This document shows positions 36,197-52,530 of a stretch of 64,000 bases of DNA, one piece after another. A program made the translations under genes and the position numbers. A model generated the notes under the pieces. It was not told the DNA's origin, did not search any database, and saw only the letters and a program-made list of their open reading frames with translations. Source of the DNA: Isoetes taiwanensis (taxonomy: Eukaryota; Streptophyta; Lycopodiopsida; Isoetales; Isoetaceae); the NCBI GenBank assembly GCA_021234155.1, contig JAJEKV010000036.1:7205426-7269425 (forward strand). The letters are read 5' to 3'. How positions within the stretch are numbered: position 1 is the first letter of the stretch; every line of letters starts with the position of its first letter.

Positions 36197-37500
36197 TGCA
36201 GATCAGACAATGATATTATTTACATGCCTTGTTGAGCAAATAGCATACTGCACCCAACCTATACACAGAGAAATATACAGGCAAGACAGGACCTCCATAG
36301 GCATACATATTAATAAGAAAACGGGAGTCAAGGCTGGCAACAAGTGTTTCAAGGACTGTATGCTTGTGAATCAGAACCTCGTGTGGGTTATGACCAGTTC
36401 CCAGAAACAGCAATCTTTTTTTAGGAATTGTGAAACAAAAATAAGCACTTGACGATGCACTCATGAGTACGTTAAGAATTTATAACAGGAAAAATTTGCA
36501 ACTGTGGTCTTACTTGATCCTGTGAAATTGTTGTCGCAAAATAATGAATAAATACCCATTCTATTACTTCCCAGGATTTAGATCACCCAGACCAAATCCA
36601 TCGCTGTTCAGAGCATACAGCAGCTAAATCTAAAGCTCCAAATTCCTTTCCTTTTGACTTCTTCCGCAACCAAAAACAACAATCACGAATGTTCTCCGGG
36701 AACCATCACGAGAACTCTGTTTTCTGGAACAGTTGCATAGCTAATGCGAAAAAACTGAGCCGAGAAAACGTCAACCGAATTGGCAAGAAGAGGGTGCAGC
36801 AGAATGTGGGGGTTCGAAGTTCCGATTCGAGGGAACGGAAGAAAATTGACGGACCCAATTGCCGGATCAAGGAGACAGGTCTTCCTGCTTAAGCACTGTT
36901 AAAAGGATATACTAAGTAAGATGACGTCGTTTCTCATACACCGTTATGGCGGAATGTTTCCTTGGTTGATATCGGGTTTTGTACGTCACCAATGTAAGGT
37001 TGCCACGTATATAATCGGGTTGTACAACAATGGAATGTTCAGATTGTGTTGCCAAAAAAAGCACTTCATAAACCTATTGCGAACCTTACTATGGAAGCCC
37101 ATGAAAAAGTAGGTTTTAGATTGTGCAAATGTAGGGAGGGCATATTGATATGCAATGGGGTAGGATCTAATAAGCGGATGATAACCACATGGAGAGGTGA
37201 GCCCCTTCAACCAACAAGCCCAACTTTGAAACTAGAATCGGTTTATCCTCCTCCCATAGCTCGATTATCACCTCCAGAGCTGGATTATCATCCGAGCATG
37301 AATCCATGGCTAATCATCCAATGCTAAGAAAGTTCTTTACCAATTGCTGGTTCTGCCTTCTCGTAGGTTTGCAATGGACGATCTAGATCATCTGGATCAA
37401 CAAAGCCGCTGGTTAAGGGGTGGAAAGGCAAAGAATAGTTGCATGAATGGTATGCACATATGACACCATAAAGACCTGATAGTGTCTACGTCTTCTTGTA
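36197..37500. other. Upstream region of ADA1; no other gene supported
   Basis: The minus strand at 36530-36900 is the best candidate for the first exon and promoter-proximal region of ADA1. A TTTCACAG|GATCAA|GTAAGA arrangement near 36515 could be a microexon or a chance pair of sites. A 93-codon plus frame at 37046-37327 has no recognisable domain. Confidence 0.4.
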
Positions 37501-37607
37501 TACAGGAATGTCTGTTTATCAGACATTCCTAAGATGGAAACAGTGTCGATGCATGGATTACGGAGTCCTGTTTACGTCTCAGGAATGTCTGGTAAGCAGA
37601 CATTGGT
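37501..37607. repeat. Two near-identical hairpins about 77 bp apart
   Basis: Hairpin 1 has the 10-bp arms GGAATGTCTG (37505-37514) and CAGACATTCC (37520-37529) with loop TTTAT. Hairpin 2 has AATGTCTG (37584-37591) and CAGACATT (37597-37604) with loop GTAAG. Flanking words (TACGTCT before, ATGGAAAC after) are shared, so a unit of about 77 bp was duplicated. No coding frame crosses it. Confidence 0.8.
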
Positions 37608-38156
37608 ATTACATGGAAACTAGTTGTTGACATTCAGCGCTCGGTAATTTCTTTCAATTGCAAGTGAAAAGTGCAAAAAAGAGGGTAAACACACTAGAAT
37701 CGTATGTAAATCTTTGTAACATCGTCGAGATGCAGCAGTAAAAAATTCTGTAGGAACAATTCGGAAGCAAAGAACTCTCTGTTGCACATGCCGGTAATGA
37801 ATATTGTCCACATGTCCAGAAATTGGTTTTTACGTCTTCAACGTCATGCATATAAACCAAATCATGCCAAGAATTGCCACTGCTTTAGCTTGCCTACATT
37901 GCCTATGTTAACCTAAATAAATTCTAGTAGCTAAAGGGGCGCTCGTGAAAAATCGACCAACAAAAACAAGTTGATATCGCACTAAGAGTTGTCCCTATTG
38001 TGTAATTGTATTGTTTCATGAATCATATTGGAAGTGCTAATGTGGTCTATGCTTGTTATCATTATTGTTCCTAAAATTTTCTAAAAAGTGTTATAGTGTG
38101 CTTTGTTAGTAGTGTGTTTTGTTTGTGTTGATAGTCTTGTAAGTGTTTCTGCACAA
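37608..38156. other. No supportable gene
   Basis: Short frames only. Nothing recognised on either strand. Confidence 0.4.
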
Positions 38157-39440
38157 AATTATAGAGAGCGGGAGGGAGAGTGAGGGAGGGAGGGAGAGAG
38201 AGAAGAGAAGTAAAGTGAAGTGAAGTGAAGTAAAGTGAATTGATTTGTATTATTTCATCTTGTCAGACCATCAGGCCTATAAGACAGATTACAACAATAA
38301 GACTTATCCCAGATAGAAAATCCTATCATCTGGAAAGCACTCATCATCGACTAGCTCATCGTTGCTCTCCTCTTTCTCATCTCCACTAGATTCCATATTT
38401 ACTTGCTTAATTGCAACCTCCCTCGGATCCATCATGTCAATCAGAAAGCTACCCACTAGAGTAGCAGGTCCCCCCTCAAAGAACTGTTGCAAGTTGAGTA
38501 GATCCAAACCAAATCTACTCCATAAGGCTTGATACGCTGGACAGTGAATTTCTGCGTGCCCTTCATCCTCTATATCCTCCAAACCGCACGTGCGACATGT
38601 CCGGTACTCTCATTGAATGTTATACCATCTACTAACTTCAACACTTAATAGCGCATCCTACAAATAGCATGCCTTTTAGCCAAAGAGATATTTTCATCCA
38701 AGTATATCGCAACAGCGTTGGATTTATCTTCTCCCTATATTGCATCATTTTGATATCAGGTGCGTGCCAGATTCTTTCTCGGACAGTGTCTCTTACCCAT
38801 TCCCAGATACGATTCTTATTGCGTGCTAAGTCTTGTATTTGAATGCCCCACTTTCGTAGCGAGATCATGCCATCTACATACCATCTCGGATAGCTTTCTT
38901 CATCCAAGCCTCCCAATCTGATGAGATATGTTAGGAAGCGACATAGAGCTTCACACTTTATCTGCATCATGTACCAGAATCATATCATATGGTGTCTGCA
39001 TCTTAACTCCAAGCTCAGTGTGTAGGAATTTTCTTTGCACCATCTCAATTTTTTGCCAAAGTTCTAGTGATAATCCGGGCCTCCAGTCTTCACATCCATA
39101 TAACGATTGTTTGCACTAGTACCTTAAACAACATCTTCTTTAAATTAAAATTCTAGACATCTGCCTTTAGGCATTTCTTTTGCATAGCAAATAGCGCTTT
39201 CAACCCCCCGTTAATCCTTTGCTCCGCTGTTTGGTTCCATCTGAAGTGCTTGTCTAGTAATCTCTACTGGCTCTCCTTTGTAGAAAAATGCATACTTCTT
39301 ATCTAGAGTGGTCCAAAGAGCACAATCTTGGTCTTCCCCAAGTTAACTTTCATTCCTACGCATCACATAAGGCCGCTAATATGTCTAGATGCTTCTGCAT
39401 CCCCTCTTTACTCTTGGACAACCAAGCTACATCATGGCCA
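38157..39440 (-). mobile_element. 5'-truncated LINE copy D (minus strand), CT-tail family
   Basis: The minus strand gives the C-terminal third of a LINE ORF2 in broken frames. LSKSKEGMQKHLDILAALCD at about 39430-39370 corresponds to the block after YADD in copies A-C. GGLKALFAMQKKCLKADV, the ALCRFLTYLIRL block and the zinc-knuckle part (DEGHAEIHCPAYQALWSRFG, 38500-38560) follow. An acidic end (DDECFPDD) comes next. The 3' end carries a degenerate (TTTAC/TTCAC)n tail and then CT-rich DNA (38157-38240 on +). Numerous stops make it a relic. Confidence 0.8.
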
Positions 39441-40931
39441 AGTCTACATAGTTTGCTTCTCAATGCAGCCCATAAAGCTCCTCTTTGACTTGGTTTGGTA
39501 TGCGCATAAATGAACCAAACTCCATTCTCGACCTTGATCCTTCCACTTGACAATAATCCATCGTCCAGAGGCATCAGCCTTTGTGAAAGTGACATTGATG
39601 GATGACTTCCATACTGTAAGCACACTGGCCTTAGAGGAGCCAGCAACAGAGACAAGGACATTATGTTGAGAACCAAACAAGCCAACAACTTTTGTATATC
39701 ACCTCTACAACATTTATGTTCTTGAAGGCAATAGAAATCAGCAGATAACTTCCCAAGATATAGAGCTAGGCGGCTTCTCTTGCTGGGGGAAGAAGCTCTG
39801 CCCCAGACATTCCATGAGAGTATGTTTATGTGTTCAAGGATTGACGTTCAATTTCCATTCCCATTGTCTCAATCTTTGTTACAAGTATCAACAGGCAAAT
39901 TAGCCCATTGCTATTTCAAACTTGGTAAGGGAGAGCCTTCGCTCCAGTTCACCCTTCTATCGTGTCTGCTATTAATTGGCAAGGGTGAGCCTCCTCTCTG
40001 CACCACTGTCCCATTATCTCTAGTTACTTCTAGGGGAGGTGAAGAAATAGCAGATTGTTTGGCAGATTGAGGCACACTTGGCAAGGGCAACCCCCTGCTC
40101 CGCTCTACCCTTCAAAAGATTGCAAATACTTATTCCTGGCAGCCTTCTTCAGATTCACCTTTTGCCACCCATCTTGCTCCCTACGCTCTTGGGCCTCTTG
40201 AATTTTTTGCAGTTACGCTCGCGAGGCATCGCTTAGAACATCAGTAACAGGGCTGGTTTGAGACACAATTACATGTGCAACAATGTTCTCCCTCCCTTCA
40301 GCCCGAGGGAAGAACCTAAATGTGGAGGAGGCAAAGGAGGAACATCAGCAGATGGAGCTGGAGGTGTGACGGGGATTGGCATAGGCCAATCTCTTTGGAC
40401 TCGAAAGTTGTCAAACATGGTAAGATGGGGAAAGAGCAAGGTGAGTTGAGGATCATTAAGTAGCTGAGGGCCACTTTTAACAACAACATGGTCAGGTAAG
40501 GCATGACCACATGGGAGAGAACACATATCTTGGCACCATCGACTATAGAATGGGACATGTATGTGCCTAAAGCATTAACAACATTAATGAGAAACTTAGA
40601 CAATAGAAGACCAGGAGGCAAGTTGGGAACTGAAAACCAACAGGGCATTTTGACAGCAGTCAACATAACAGGAGTAAAGCCAGGAGAGTATGGTTGATAT
40701 AAGATATAGTCGCTCCACATCGGGTCTACACCACGAGCCACAAGCTTATCCACAGCATCCGCATCATCAAAAACAATTAAAAAGAACTTCTTATCCAATA
40801 TCTTCAATGTGCGGTAAGCAGATAGCCCAATTCTGCGAAGATGGCCTGTCAACCAGTAGCCAAGTTTCCTAGAATCTAGATAAGCACCACTATATTCCAG
40901 TTGGATGCTGCCTAGTAGCATGACATTAAAA
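39441..40931 (-). pseudogene. Second LINE type: DUF4283-like ORF1 and endonuclease fragment
   Basis: On the minus strand 40316-40930 reads YWLTGHLRRIGLSAYRTLKI, then FFLIVFDDADAVDKLVARGV and YSPGFTPVMLTAVKMPCWFS, then LPPGLL, NALGTYMS and DGAKICVLSHV. This order matches DUF4283, the ORF1/gag-like nucleic-acid-binding domain of plant L1-type LINEs. After a degenerate gap, 39444-39680 gives AGSSKASVLTVWKSSINVTF and GREWSLVHLCAY, resembling the AP-endonuclease start of ORF2. At about 39440 the reading jumps straight into the RT C-terminal part of copy D. The two pieces therefore come from different families and meet at a junction. Confidence 0.65.
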
Positions 40932-41059
<128 letters not shown>

Positions 41060-41262
41060 ACTAGGGGAAAATCTCAAGAACCCTCGCAAAATGGGGCTAA
41101 AAAAGTCATGGTGGGGCATCTCTGGCAGCTCCCAATGTTTTGTTGAACACCGCAAAACAAGGGTTAAAAAAGGAACAGCAAGCAGCAAGTTTTGTTGAGG
41201 CAGCATTGGGGTCATATCGAGAAGCATTGGGTCTGCTTGCTGAAGGGGTTGCAACAAAGCGT

Positions 41263-42210
41263 ATGCAGAGCAGACCAACTTCGTCATCGATTACCAAGAG
41301 TAGCCAAGCCGGTGACAACGAAAATAATCGGTGTCTGAGGGGGCTCGATTCAAGCAGTGAGGAAGATACAGGGGATTTCAAAAAAACATCGGGCCAGGGC
41401 AGCATATCTCCAATCATGTCTGGGCTGATGGGCATTGGGCAGTTTCCTTCAACTGGGATGGGCTTTGGAAGCACGATGGCAGCAACATCTCCATTTACCG
41501 GAGAGATGGTTATGGGGCAACTGTTACAGGTGATGATGAGGATTCTGGATTCAATGGAGCAGTCTAGGAGGGAAGCGGAGCAAGCAAGAAGGGATGCAGC
41601 GATACAACAGACCCAATTACTGAAGCTTCTTCAAGGTATGAATGATTCCTTGTTTGCACTGAGGAATGAGAATGCAGAATTAAAGCAACAAGTTGCAAGC
41701 ATATCAAATGCAACGCATGCATCAGAGGGTGTAGAAATTGTCCATGGCGATGGGGAAAAGGATAAGGAAGGATTTCAGGACGCCATTGAGACCTTGAATG
41801 AGAAGATGGAATATTTGGCAGATATGCACGAAAGGGAAGCTAAAGCTAAGAATTTCAGAATTTCGGGACTGCCGGAGGGGGAAAATGAAGACACTGTGGC
41901 TGTTGTTCATACTTTTCTTGCAGAAAGAATGCAAATCCAAGCACCAGTGGACATTATGGAGGCATATCGAATTGGCAAGAAAGGTGAGGGGACACGCAAC
42001 ATTCTGGTCAAATGTGCAAGCAAAGAAGCTAAAGCGAGAGTGATGCAGAAACGGTCGGCGCTTAAGGGCCAATTTATCTGGATTAATGATGATTTAACCA
42101 GGATGCAATTTCAGCAGAGGAAAGAAGACATTGTGAAAATGAAGGAGTCTAGGGCAGCAGGAAGACGTACTTACTGGAGAGGAGGAAAAGCGGTGATAGA
42201 AGATGCATAG
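41263..42210 (+). CDS. LINE ORF1 protein with coiled coil and L1-ORF1p-like RNA-binding domain
   Basis: ORF1 proteins bind LINE RNA and act as nucleic-acid chaperones. This frame is intact for 315 codons from ATG 41263; the frame is open about 120 bp further upstream but has no earlier ATG. A Ser/Gly-rich N-terminus is followed by an Arg/Gln-rich coiled coil (MEQSRREAEQARRDAAIQQT) and a second helix ending in VASISNAT. The RRM-like domain follows (KNFRISGLPEGENEDT, then DIMEAYRIGKKGEGTRNILV). The C-terminal domain follows that (LKGQFIWINDDLTRMQFQQR, then RRTYWRGGKAVIEDA). This layout is that of animal L1 ORF1p (Transposase_22), not the CCHC/DUF4283 type usual in flowering-plant L1. Confidence 0.85.
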   Translation: MQSRPTSSSITKSSQAGDNENNRCLRGLDSSSEEDTGDFKKTSGQGSISPIMSGLMGIGQFPSTGMGFGSTMAATSPFTGEMVMGQLLQVMMRILDSMEQSRREAEQARRDAAIQQTQLLKLLQGMNDSLFALRNENAELKQQVASISNATHASEGVEIVHGDGEKDKEGFQDAIETLNEKMEYLADMHEREAKAKNFRISGLPEGENEDTVAVVHTFLAERMQIQAPVDIMEAYRIGKKGEGTRNILVKCASKEAKARVMQKRSALKGQFIWINDDLTRMQFQQRKEDIVKMKESRAAGRRTYWRGGKAVIEDA

Positions 42211-42229
42211 GAAATAGCGACCGCCAGGT

Positions 42230-45200
42230 TAGTATGTTGGAATGTAAATACCTATGGCAGATCTGTTAGATGATGTAGATGTAATTTTTTTCTTGGAAAC
42301 ATGTGAGCATGAAGAGAAAGGTCTCCCGGATATTTTTGGATTCACAATGCTGCATTCGGTATGGAATAATAAAGGGTGGAATCTTAAGGGTTCTGGAGGG
42401 ATTGCATGTTATGCTAGGAATGAAATTGCCCATGCAGTTTGTGTGTTGGAACAGAAAGCATCAGCACAGTACACTTGGATTGAGCTACTAGGTAGAATTG
42501 GTAAGATCTGTGGGTGGTTTTTTCCACCAAGAGAGTCGCCTATATATAACAAAGGGGGATTTGGATAAAGATGACCCATTTTTTCATCTGGAGCAGGATA
42601 TACTAACACTGAGCATAGTAGGGGAAGTAGTATTGTTAGGGGATTTTAATGGCCGAACGGGAAACCAACAGGCAGCTATGGTTAGTTCAGATGGAGAAAC
42701 AGAGTGGTTGGAGATGATGGATAATGACGAACTAAAAAAATCAGGCTGGAACGGGTTATCAGATGATGGTGTGAAATGGCCAACACCACAGGGGCGTCAT
42801 GTGCTGCATTTGTGTAGTGGCTTTGAGATGGTGATCTTTAATGGCACTGCTAGATACCCAGGATCAGGCAAACATACCTGCAGAAATGCCAGTGTGGTAG
42901 ATTATGTCATTGCCAAACCCTCTTTTGCCGAACAGCTTGTTGGTATGTCAATTGGAGATGAAAATGAAAATTCAGATCATGTGCCCATCTCTATAAAGAT
43001 TAAGGTGCAATGGAGCTGTAAGGGTGAAGCGCTACATAAAAGCAAACGAATATATTTGAAATACGACAAAGCAGATAAATATGGTGACATATGTGAACAG
43101 AAAGTGACTTCTATTGTATGGCCTGACACATTACAAGGAAAAAGTGATGCATTGTCCGAGATTTTGTTGCAATCAGCGGATAGTTGCTTTGTATCATATC
43201 GTCAAAGGATGGGGCTGCCTTGCAATAGCTGGTTCGATGCGCAAATGCATGCATCGAGAGGGGCAAAATTTAGAGCGGCTTAAGGGGCGGAGAAAAGCAT
43301 GCAATCGGAGGATATACATTAGGGCTGATTAAAAATAAAAAGAAGGCATACCTATACAAGAAACATAAGAAAATGATGGAGGAATTGCTGGTAGATCCGA
43401 AGAAGTTCTGGAGAAGACTCAAACCCATGAAATATGGAACGGATGGGTTACATGTAGAGGCACTTATGGCACATGTACGTAAGTTATATAATGTTCCCGG
43501 GGGCGTAAGCTATGATGGGGCAAATGAAGACACATATGCTATATCGATACACTTGCTTTCACTCTAGGCGATGTGCAAGATGGGCTTAAAAGGCTTGCCA
43601 ATGGCAAAGCTACTTGACGCCAGGCCTTATGGCTGAAAATGCTTAAATGGGCAGGAGAAGAAGTAGTAATTAAGCTGGTAGATATGTTTAATATGGCGAG
43701 AGATGGCTTTCCAACATCTGGCGGTGAAACGAGGTTGTACCGCTACATAAATCGAGGGAAGTATCCAATCCGGTAACTACCGCACTATTATGGTTGGCGC
43801 CTCTATGTGCAAAATTATTCGCTTCTATCCTTGAGCACAAGATAAGTGCTTGGAAGCGAGAGGATAACAATGCTAGAGCCATTGGACAAGCGGGCTTTAG
43901 ACCCAAAAAGTCCACAATTGACCATCACAGTTTACTCTCCGGTGCTATGATGGACTCAATAGTCGGCAAGAAGAAACCACTTTGTATGCTACTTTTGTAG
44001 ACTTTAGCAAAGCTTTCGACATGGTTAATAGCGGAATTTGTGGCGAAGAAATGGTAGACCTGAACATCCCGATTGAGCTCGGGCGTCGCGGTAGGTGTGC
44101 TTTATGGCAAGGTTCTAGTGCAGCTATCATTCCCCTTTGTGGAGTTATGTGATGAGACGGTGAAAGCAATATGGGAGTAAAGCAAGGATGTCCACTTTGT
44201 CACCTACTCTTTTCGGGCTTATTCATAGACCAACTTGAAGGGTGGATCACGAGCACATGGGGAGATGGTACCGCCTGAGAGAGAGTATGTATTCATGCTT
44301 TTATTATATCTTTGATGATGTAGTATTGCTGTCCCGGAGCATGCAAGGGATGCAAAAGCATTTGAATGTGCTTGAAGCATTCTGAGGATAAGGGCATCTT
44401 GGTGAATCTAGATAAGACCAAAGGCGGTGGTGTTTGGGGCAAAAAAGACGGAACATGTTTAATTCTACTATAAGGATAGACAAGTGGAAGTGGTAGAGAA
44501 TTACAAATATTTGGGCCTAACCGTAGATAAGAGTCCTAATTGGAATCAAGCAGTGGAACATAGGGTGAATGCGGGTCTAAAAGCGGTGTATGCTATGCAA
44601 AGGAAGTGTGCAAATGCAGAGATATGGAATTTTGAGATCAAGCATATGCTCTACAAGGTGCTTGTCCAGACGGTTGTGCTATATGGCTGTGAAGTCTGGG
44701 GACCAGGCCTTGCTAATGATAGCTGGCAAAAAGTGGAAAAGATACAGAAGAAATGTTTTCATACGGAGTTGGGCACAAAGATGCAAACACCATATGACAT
44801 GATGCTAGTTGAAAGTGGAATGATGCCACTCGAAGCTGAGGCTCTTTGTAGACTACTGCGCTATATGTGCAAAGTCCTATATGATATGCCGAATAATAGC
44901 TTGCCTAGACTTGCTTTAGAGGAAACCAGAAATAAAGGCTGGTATGCAGATATATACAGATGGCTTATGAAGTGGGGGATGAATGTACAGGATTTGGAGA
45001 TGCACAAAGAGGACATTAGTGGCTGGGTTCGAGAAAGTTTTTTGAGTAAGTCATGGAGTGTGCCAGCTGTGAAGAAAGAGTATTATAAGGCTCACATAAA
45101 TCTAAGGAACCCATATCAGTGAAACTTAGACAGGCAATCGCAAGAATACGGTTGAGCTCACACCGAATTGGTGTGGAGATCGGGAGATGGGCAGACATTG

Positions 45201-45499
45201 CGCATGATCTTAGGCATTGTCAGCTATGTGATGCGGGAGTAGTAGAAGATGAGGCCCATGTCCTGCTTTTTTGTCGCGCTTATTCGGATATCCAGGTCAA
45301 GCATGGGGTCAGTGCTATTTCGCTTGTTGATTTCTTTCGACAGGCAGGCTCATGCATTGGAGGTTGTATTGTGGACATTCTTAACCATAGAGAGGTCCTG
45401 ATGAAGCAACAAAGGGTGACGGAGATTGAAGTAGAGGAGCCCAGTGTGTTGTTCTCTGAGGATGCACTGGATGACTTATTTTATAATTTTGAGTGCAAT

Positions 45500-45514
<15 letters not shown>
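42230..45514 (+). pseudogene. LINE A ORF2: endonuclease, reverse transcriptase, zinc knuckle
   Basis: ORF2 nicks target DNA and primes reverse transcription there. The start CWNVNTYG lies at about 42234. The endonuclease continues after a frameshift (DVIFFLETCEHEEKG) and again from 42498 (GEVVLLGDFNGRTG; VVDYVIAKPSFAEQL; ENSDHVPISI). RT blocks are scattered over 43373-44480 in several frames (ARAIGQAGFRPKKSTIDH; VDFSKAFDMV; KQGCPLCHLLF). 44484-45122 is clean: NYKYLGLTVDKSPNWNQAVE, LYGCEVWGPGL, VESGMMPLEAEALCRLLRYM. The zinc-knuckle part (CQLCDAGVVEDEAHVLLFC) is at 45119-45514. Many frameshifts in the RT core disable it. Confidence 0.85.
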
Positions 45515-49615
<4,101 letters not shown>

Positions 49616-49645
49616 ATAGGTTTCCCACATGCTCGCGAATTTTTT

Positions 49646-49712
49646 ATCTCTCGCCATATACGGCGAGAGATCATTTTTATACGTATAGCTCCTCTCGAGC
49701 TCGAGAGGAGCT
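49646..49712. repeat. Two adjacent perfect palindromes
   Basis: ATCTCTCGCC (49646-49655) pairs with GGCGAGAGAT (49662-49671) around a 6-base loop. Fifteen bases later a perfect 26-bp palindrome is centred on CTCTCGAGCTCGAGAG (49687-49712). They lie between the tail of LINE C and the Harbinger relic and share the CTCTCG word. Confidence 0.85.
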
Positions 49713-49896
49713 CGTCTCTCGAGCTTGAACAGCGGTTGTTTTGCTGAGTAACCGAAAACAGAGGGCGCCAAAATCTACCGGCCTGCCGGAATTCAACGTC
49801 TGTTGGCGCGAAGCAATCTTTGAAGCATCAATTGGTTTTCTTTCTTTCATTTTTTCCCAAATCTCTGCTACAGTCCGGCCTTAAGAAGATTTTGGT

Positions 49897-51237
49897 ATGG
49901 ATCCAGTGATTTTGGGGATGATTGCATTGTCTTGCGCACAATTATGTTCGGCATTGCATTGCAGCAGTTTTGCCTAAACCTCATGTCTTCAGATCACGAT
50001 TCCGAGCTCTTGGATTTAGCTATGGAGACCGAATCCATAGAAAGCAGCCGACTCATGACTTGCTGTCAATTTACCTTGATTCTGTTGGGGACAACCAGAC
50101 TAAAGAGGCCTTCAAAAAGATTTTGGGTTGCACCGAGACAAATCGCACAGTGGGATAGCATTGATAACCATGCCTGGAATTGCTTGCCCTCTTATGAAGA
50201 TGATATGTGGAGACAATGTTACAGGATGTCAAGATCCTCATTCGAAAAACTGGTAGGCCTTCTGGCCCCATATTTTGTAAAACCAGGCAACAAAGTGAGG
50301 GCTCCCATAGAGCCAAGAAGAGCTGTAGCTATGGTTATTTATTTCCTGGCTCATGGGGAATCTCTTCTACATGTCGGAAGGAGATTTTATGCTGGTCAGT
50401 CCACAGTTCAGAAGTATGTGAGGAAGATCACACTAGCTTTGGCTTCCAAGAGCATGTTGTATAAGAGATTTGTAGCCATTCCATAAGGGCAGAGATTACT
50501 CGACATTATAGCAGAATTTAAGGAGGCAACTAGTCTTCCTAATGTGTTTGCTGCAGTTGATGGCAGCCACATATACTTGTATAGAAAACCAAAGAAAAAG
50601 GATCATGCAAATGACGATTACAGCAAAATAAAAGGCACTTCATTCTGTTTCAAGGATGTGTAACTCATAGTAAATTGTTTGTCAATGTGTGTTGTATTAG
50701 AGTAGGATCTGTACATGATTCTGGACATTTCAGGAAAAGCACCATTTATAACAGGTTGGCCTCTAAATCTATATTATAGGAACCAGTTGTTAGATTACAA
50801 GGGAAGAAGATCAAGAAAGGAATGCCTACTGAGGAAGATATAGTTGTAAATATACCTCCTCAATTACTTGGAGATTCTGCATATCCTAGCAGGCCATTCT
50901 TATTAAAGGTTTTTCCTGATCCTATTGCAAGAAGAATCGATTCAACAAGAGAATCTGCAGAGGTAGAGTTATAATTGAGAATGGTTTTGACATTGTCAAG
51001 GAGAAATGGAGAATATTAAAGAGCCTCACAGTTCAAGCATCACAAGCTAGCAAAATCGTGCATGCATGTGCTGTATTGTGGAACTATTGTATTTTTGAAA
51101 GACAGGGAACGGAATTGCTACCATTGACTCCAGAATGTCCACAAGTAGAGTATTATGAGACTCAAAACATGAACATGAAGTTGAAAAAGGAGGGAGATCA
51201 GATCAGGCACATCCTCCTCCAGAATCTGGAGAAATGA
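49897..51237 (+). pseudogene. Harbinger-type transposase (HARBI1 / DDE_Tnp_4) relic
   Basis: The reading starts near MDPVILGMIALSCAQ (49897) and, across frames, contains MWRQCYRMSRSSFEKLVGLL and RRAVAMVIYFLAHGESLLHV, then RRFYAGQSTVQKYVRKI, the helix-turn-helix-like N-terminal half of the family. AAVDGSHIYLYRKP (about 50555) holds the first catalytic Asp, GDSAYPSRPF (about 50872) the second, and IIENGFDIVKEKWRILKSL (about 50972) the Glu. The end is HACAVLWNYCIFERQ. A stop replaces a Lys codon before GQRLLDIIAEF at about 50485. Further stops and shifts follow. No terminal inverted repeats were found, so boundaries of the parent element are unknown. Confidence 0.85.
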
Positions 51238-51481
51238 TTCATTTAGCCTTCAAATTGTGACACATTGTTGTATTTCTGCAGTTGTATTGAATAAAATTCC
51301 GAAATATGAAAACTTTGTTTACATACATGTTTGTATTCACACTTCGAAATTTAACATTGTTATTACATACTCTGCTCAAGAAACTCAAGACAACAGTTGG
51401 TGTATGAGAAATATCAAGTCAGTAGTTATCATATAAACCAAAGATGAATTGTATTCATTAAAATTAGGTTTTACAAATTAT

Positions 51482-52530
51482 GAATGTAGCATCCCATATT
51501 CTGCTAACATCATATCATAGAGAAGTTGCATTTTTGTTCCAAGTTCAGATCGAAAGAATTTCTTTTGAACTTTCTCAACCTTTTTTTCAAGTATCGAATG
51601 CCAATCCAGGATCCCATACTTCACATCCATACAAAACTACGGATTGGACCAGTGTTATATAAAACATTCTATTCAAGCTAAAGCTCCATATCTCTGCTTT
51701 GGCACATCTACGCTGCATTGCATACAGTGCGTTGAGGCCACTGTTTACTTTTTGCTCCACTGCTTGATTCCAATTTAGATTTTTATCCACCAATATCCCA
51801 AGATATTGTAGCTATTGGGAATTTCTACAAGTTCACCTTGATAATAGAACTTTAAATGATCAGTCTTGTTTGCCCCAAACGCAATGACTTTGGTCTTACC
51901 TATATTAACTTGCATGCCTTTTGCATCACAAAATAATGAAAGTGCATCCAGATGCTGTTGCAACCTCTGTATGCTCCTAGATAGCAATACCGCATCATCA
52001 ACATATAAAAGTAGCATAAGAACATATCCATTTATAGGCGTTCCATCTCCACCATAGTCCCGCATCCAACATTCAAGTTGGTCTATAAAAGGACCAAATA
52101 ATGTAGGCAATAGAGGATATCCTTGTTTTACTCGCACATTGCTCTCCACTATATCGTTACAAGAATTTACATATGGAAAGGACAATTGAACCAGTACCTT
52201 TCCAACTGCTTGTCTGTATTCAACATGAATGCTTAAATCATTCATTCTTTCCCATAGATTTTTTCTGTTCACTATATCAAAAGCCTTGGAGAAGTCAACG
52301 GTGGCAGCATATAGGGGTTTCTTTTTTCCAACAACAGAATCTATCATTGCACGCATAGTGACCAAATGGTCAATAGTGGACCTTCTGGGTCTGAACCCAG
52401 TTTGTCCCACTATTCTAGCATTATTATCCTCAGCCCACATGCTACTGCAAAAAGTTTAGCATATAAACTACTAACCATGATCATTCGATAATTGGCTGGA
52501 TCCAATTCATGGCCTGCTTTGTGGGGGGAG
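51482..52530 (-). mobile_element. LINE copy E (minus strand), truncated at both ends
   Basis: Same family as copies A-C. 51775-52440 (-) reads NARIVGQTGFRPRRSTIDHL, TVDFSKAFDIVNRKNLWERM, KQGYPLLPTLFGPFIDQLE and the active-site box LLLYVDDAVLLSRS. After a frameshift, 51587-51793 gives NLNWNQAVEQKVNSGLNALY and LYGCEVWDPGL. It stops at about 51482 without zinc knuckle or tail. Its 5' side on the minus strand abuts a CT/CCT-rich tract (52524-52556). Confidence 0.82.
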
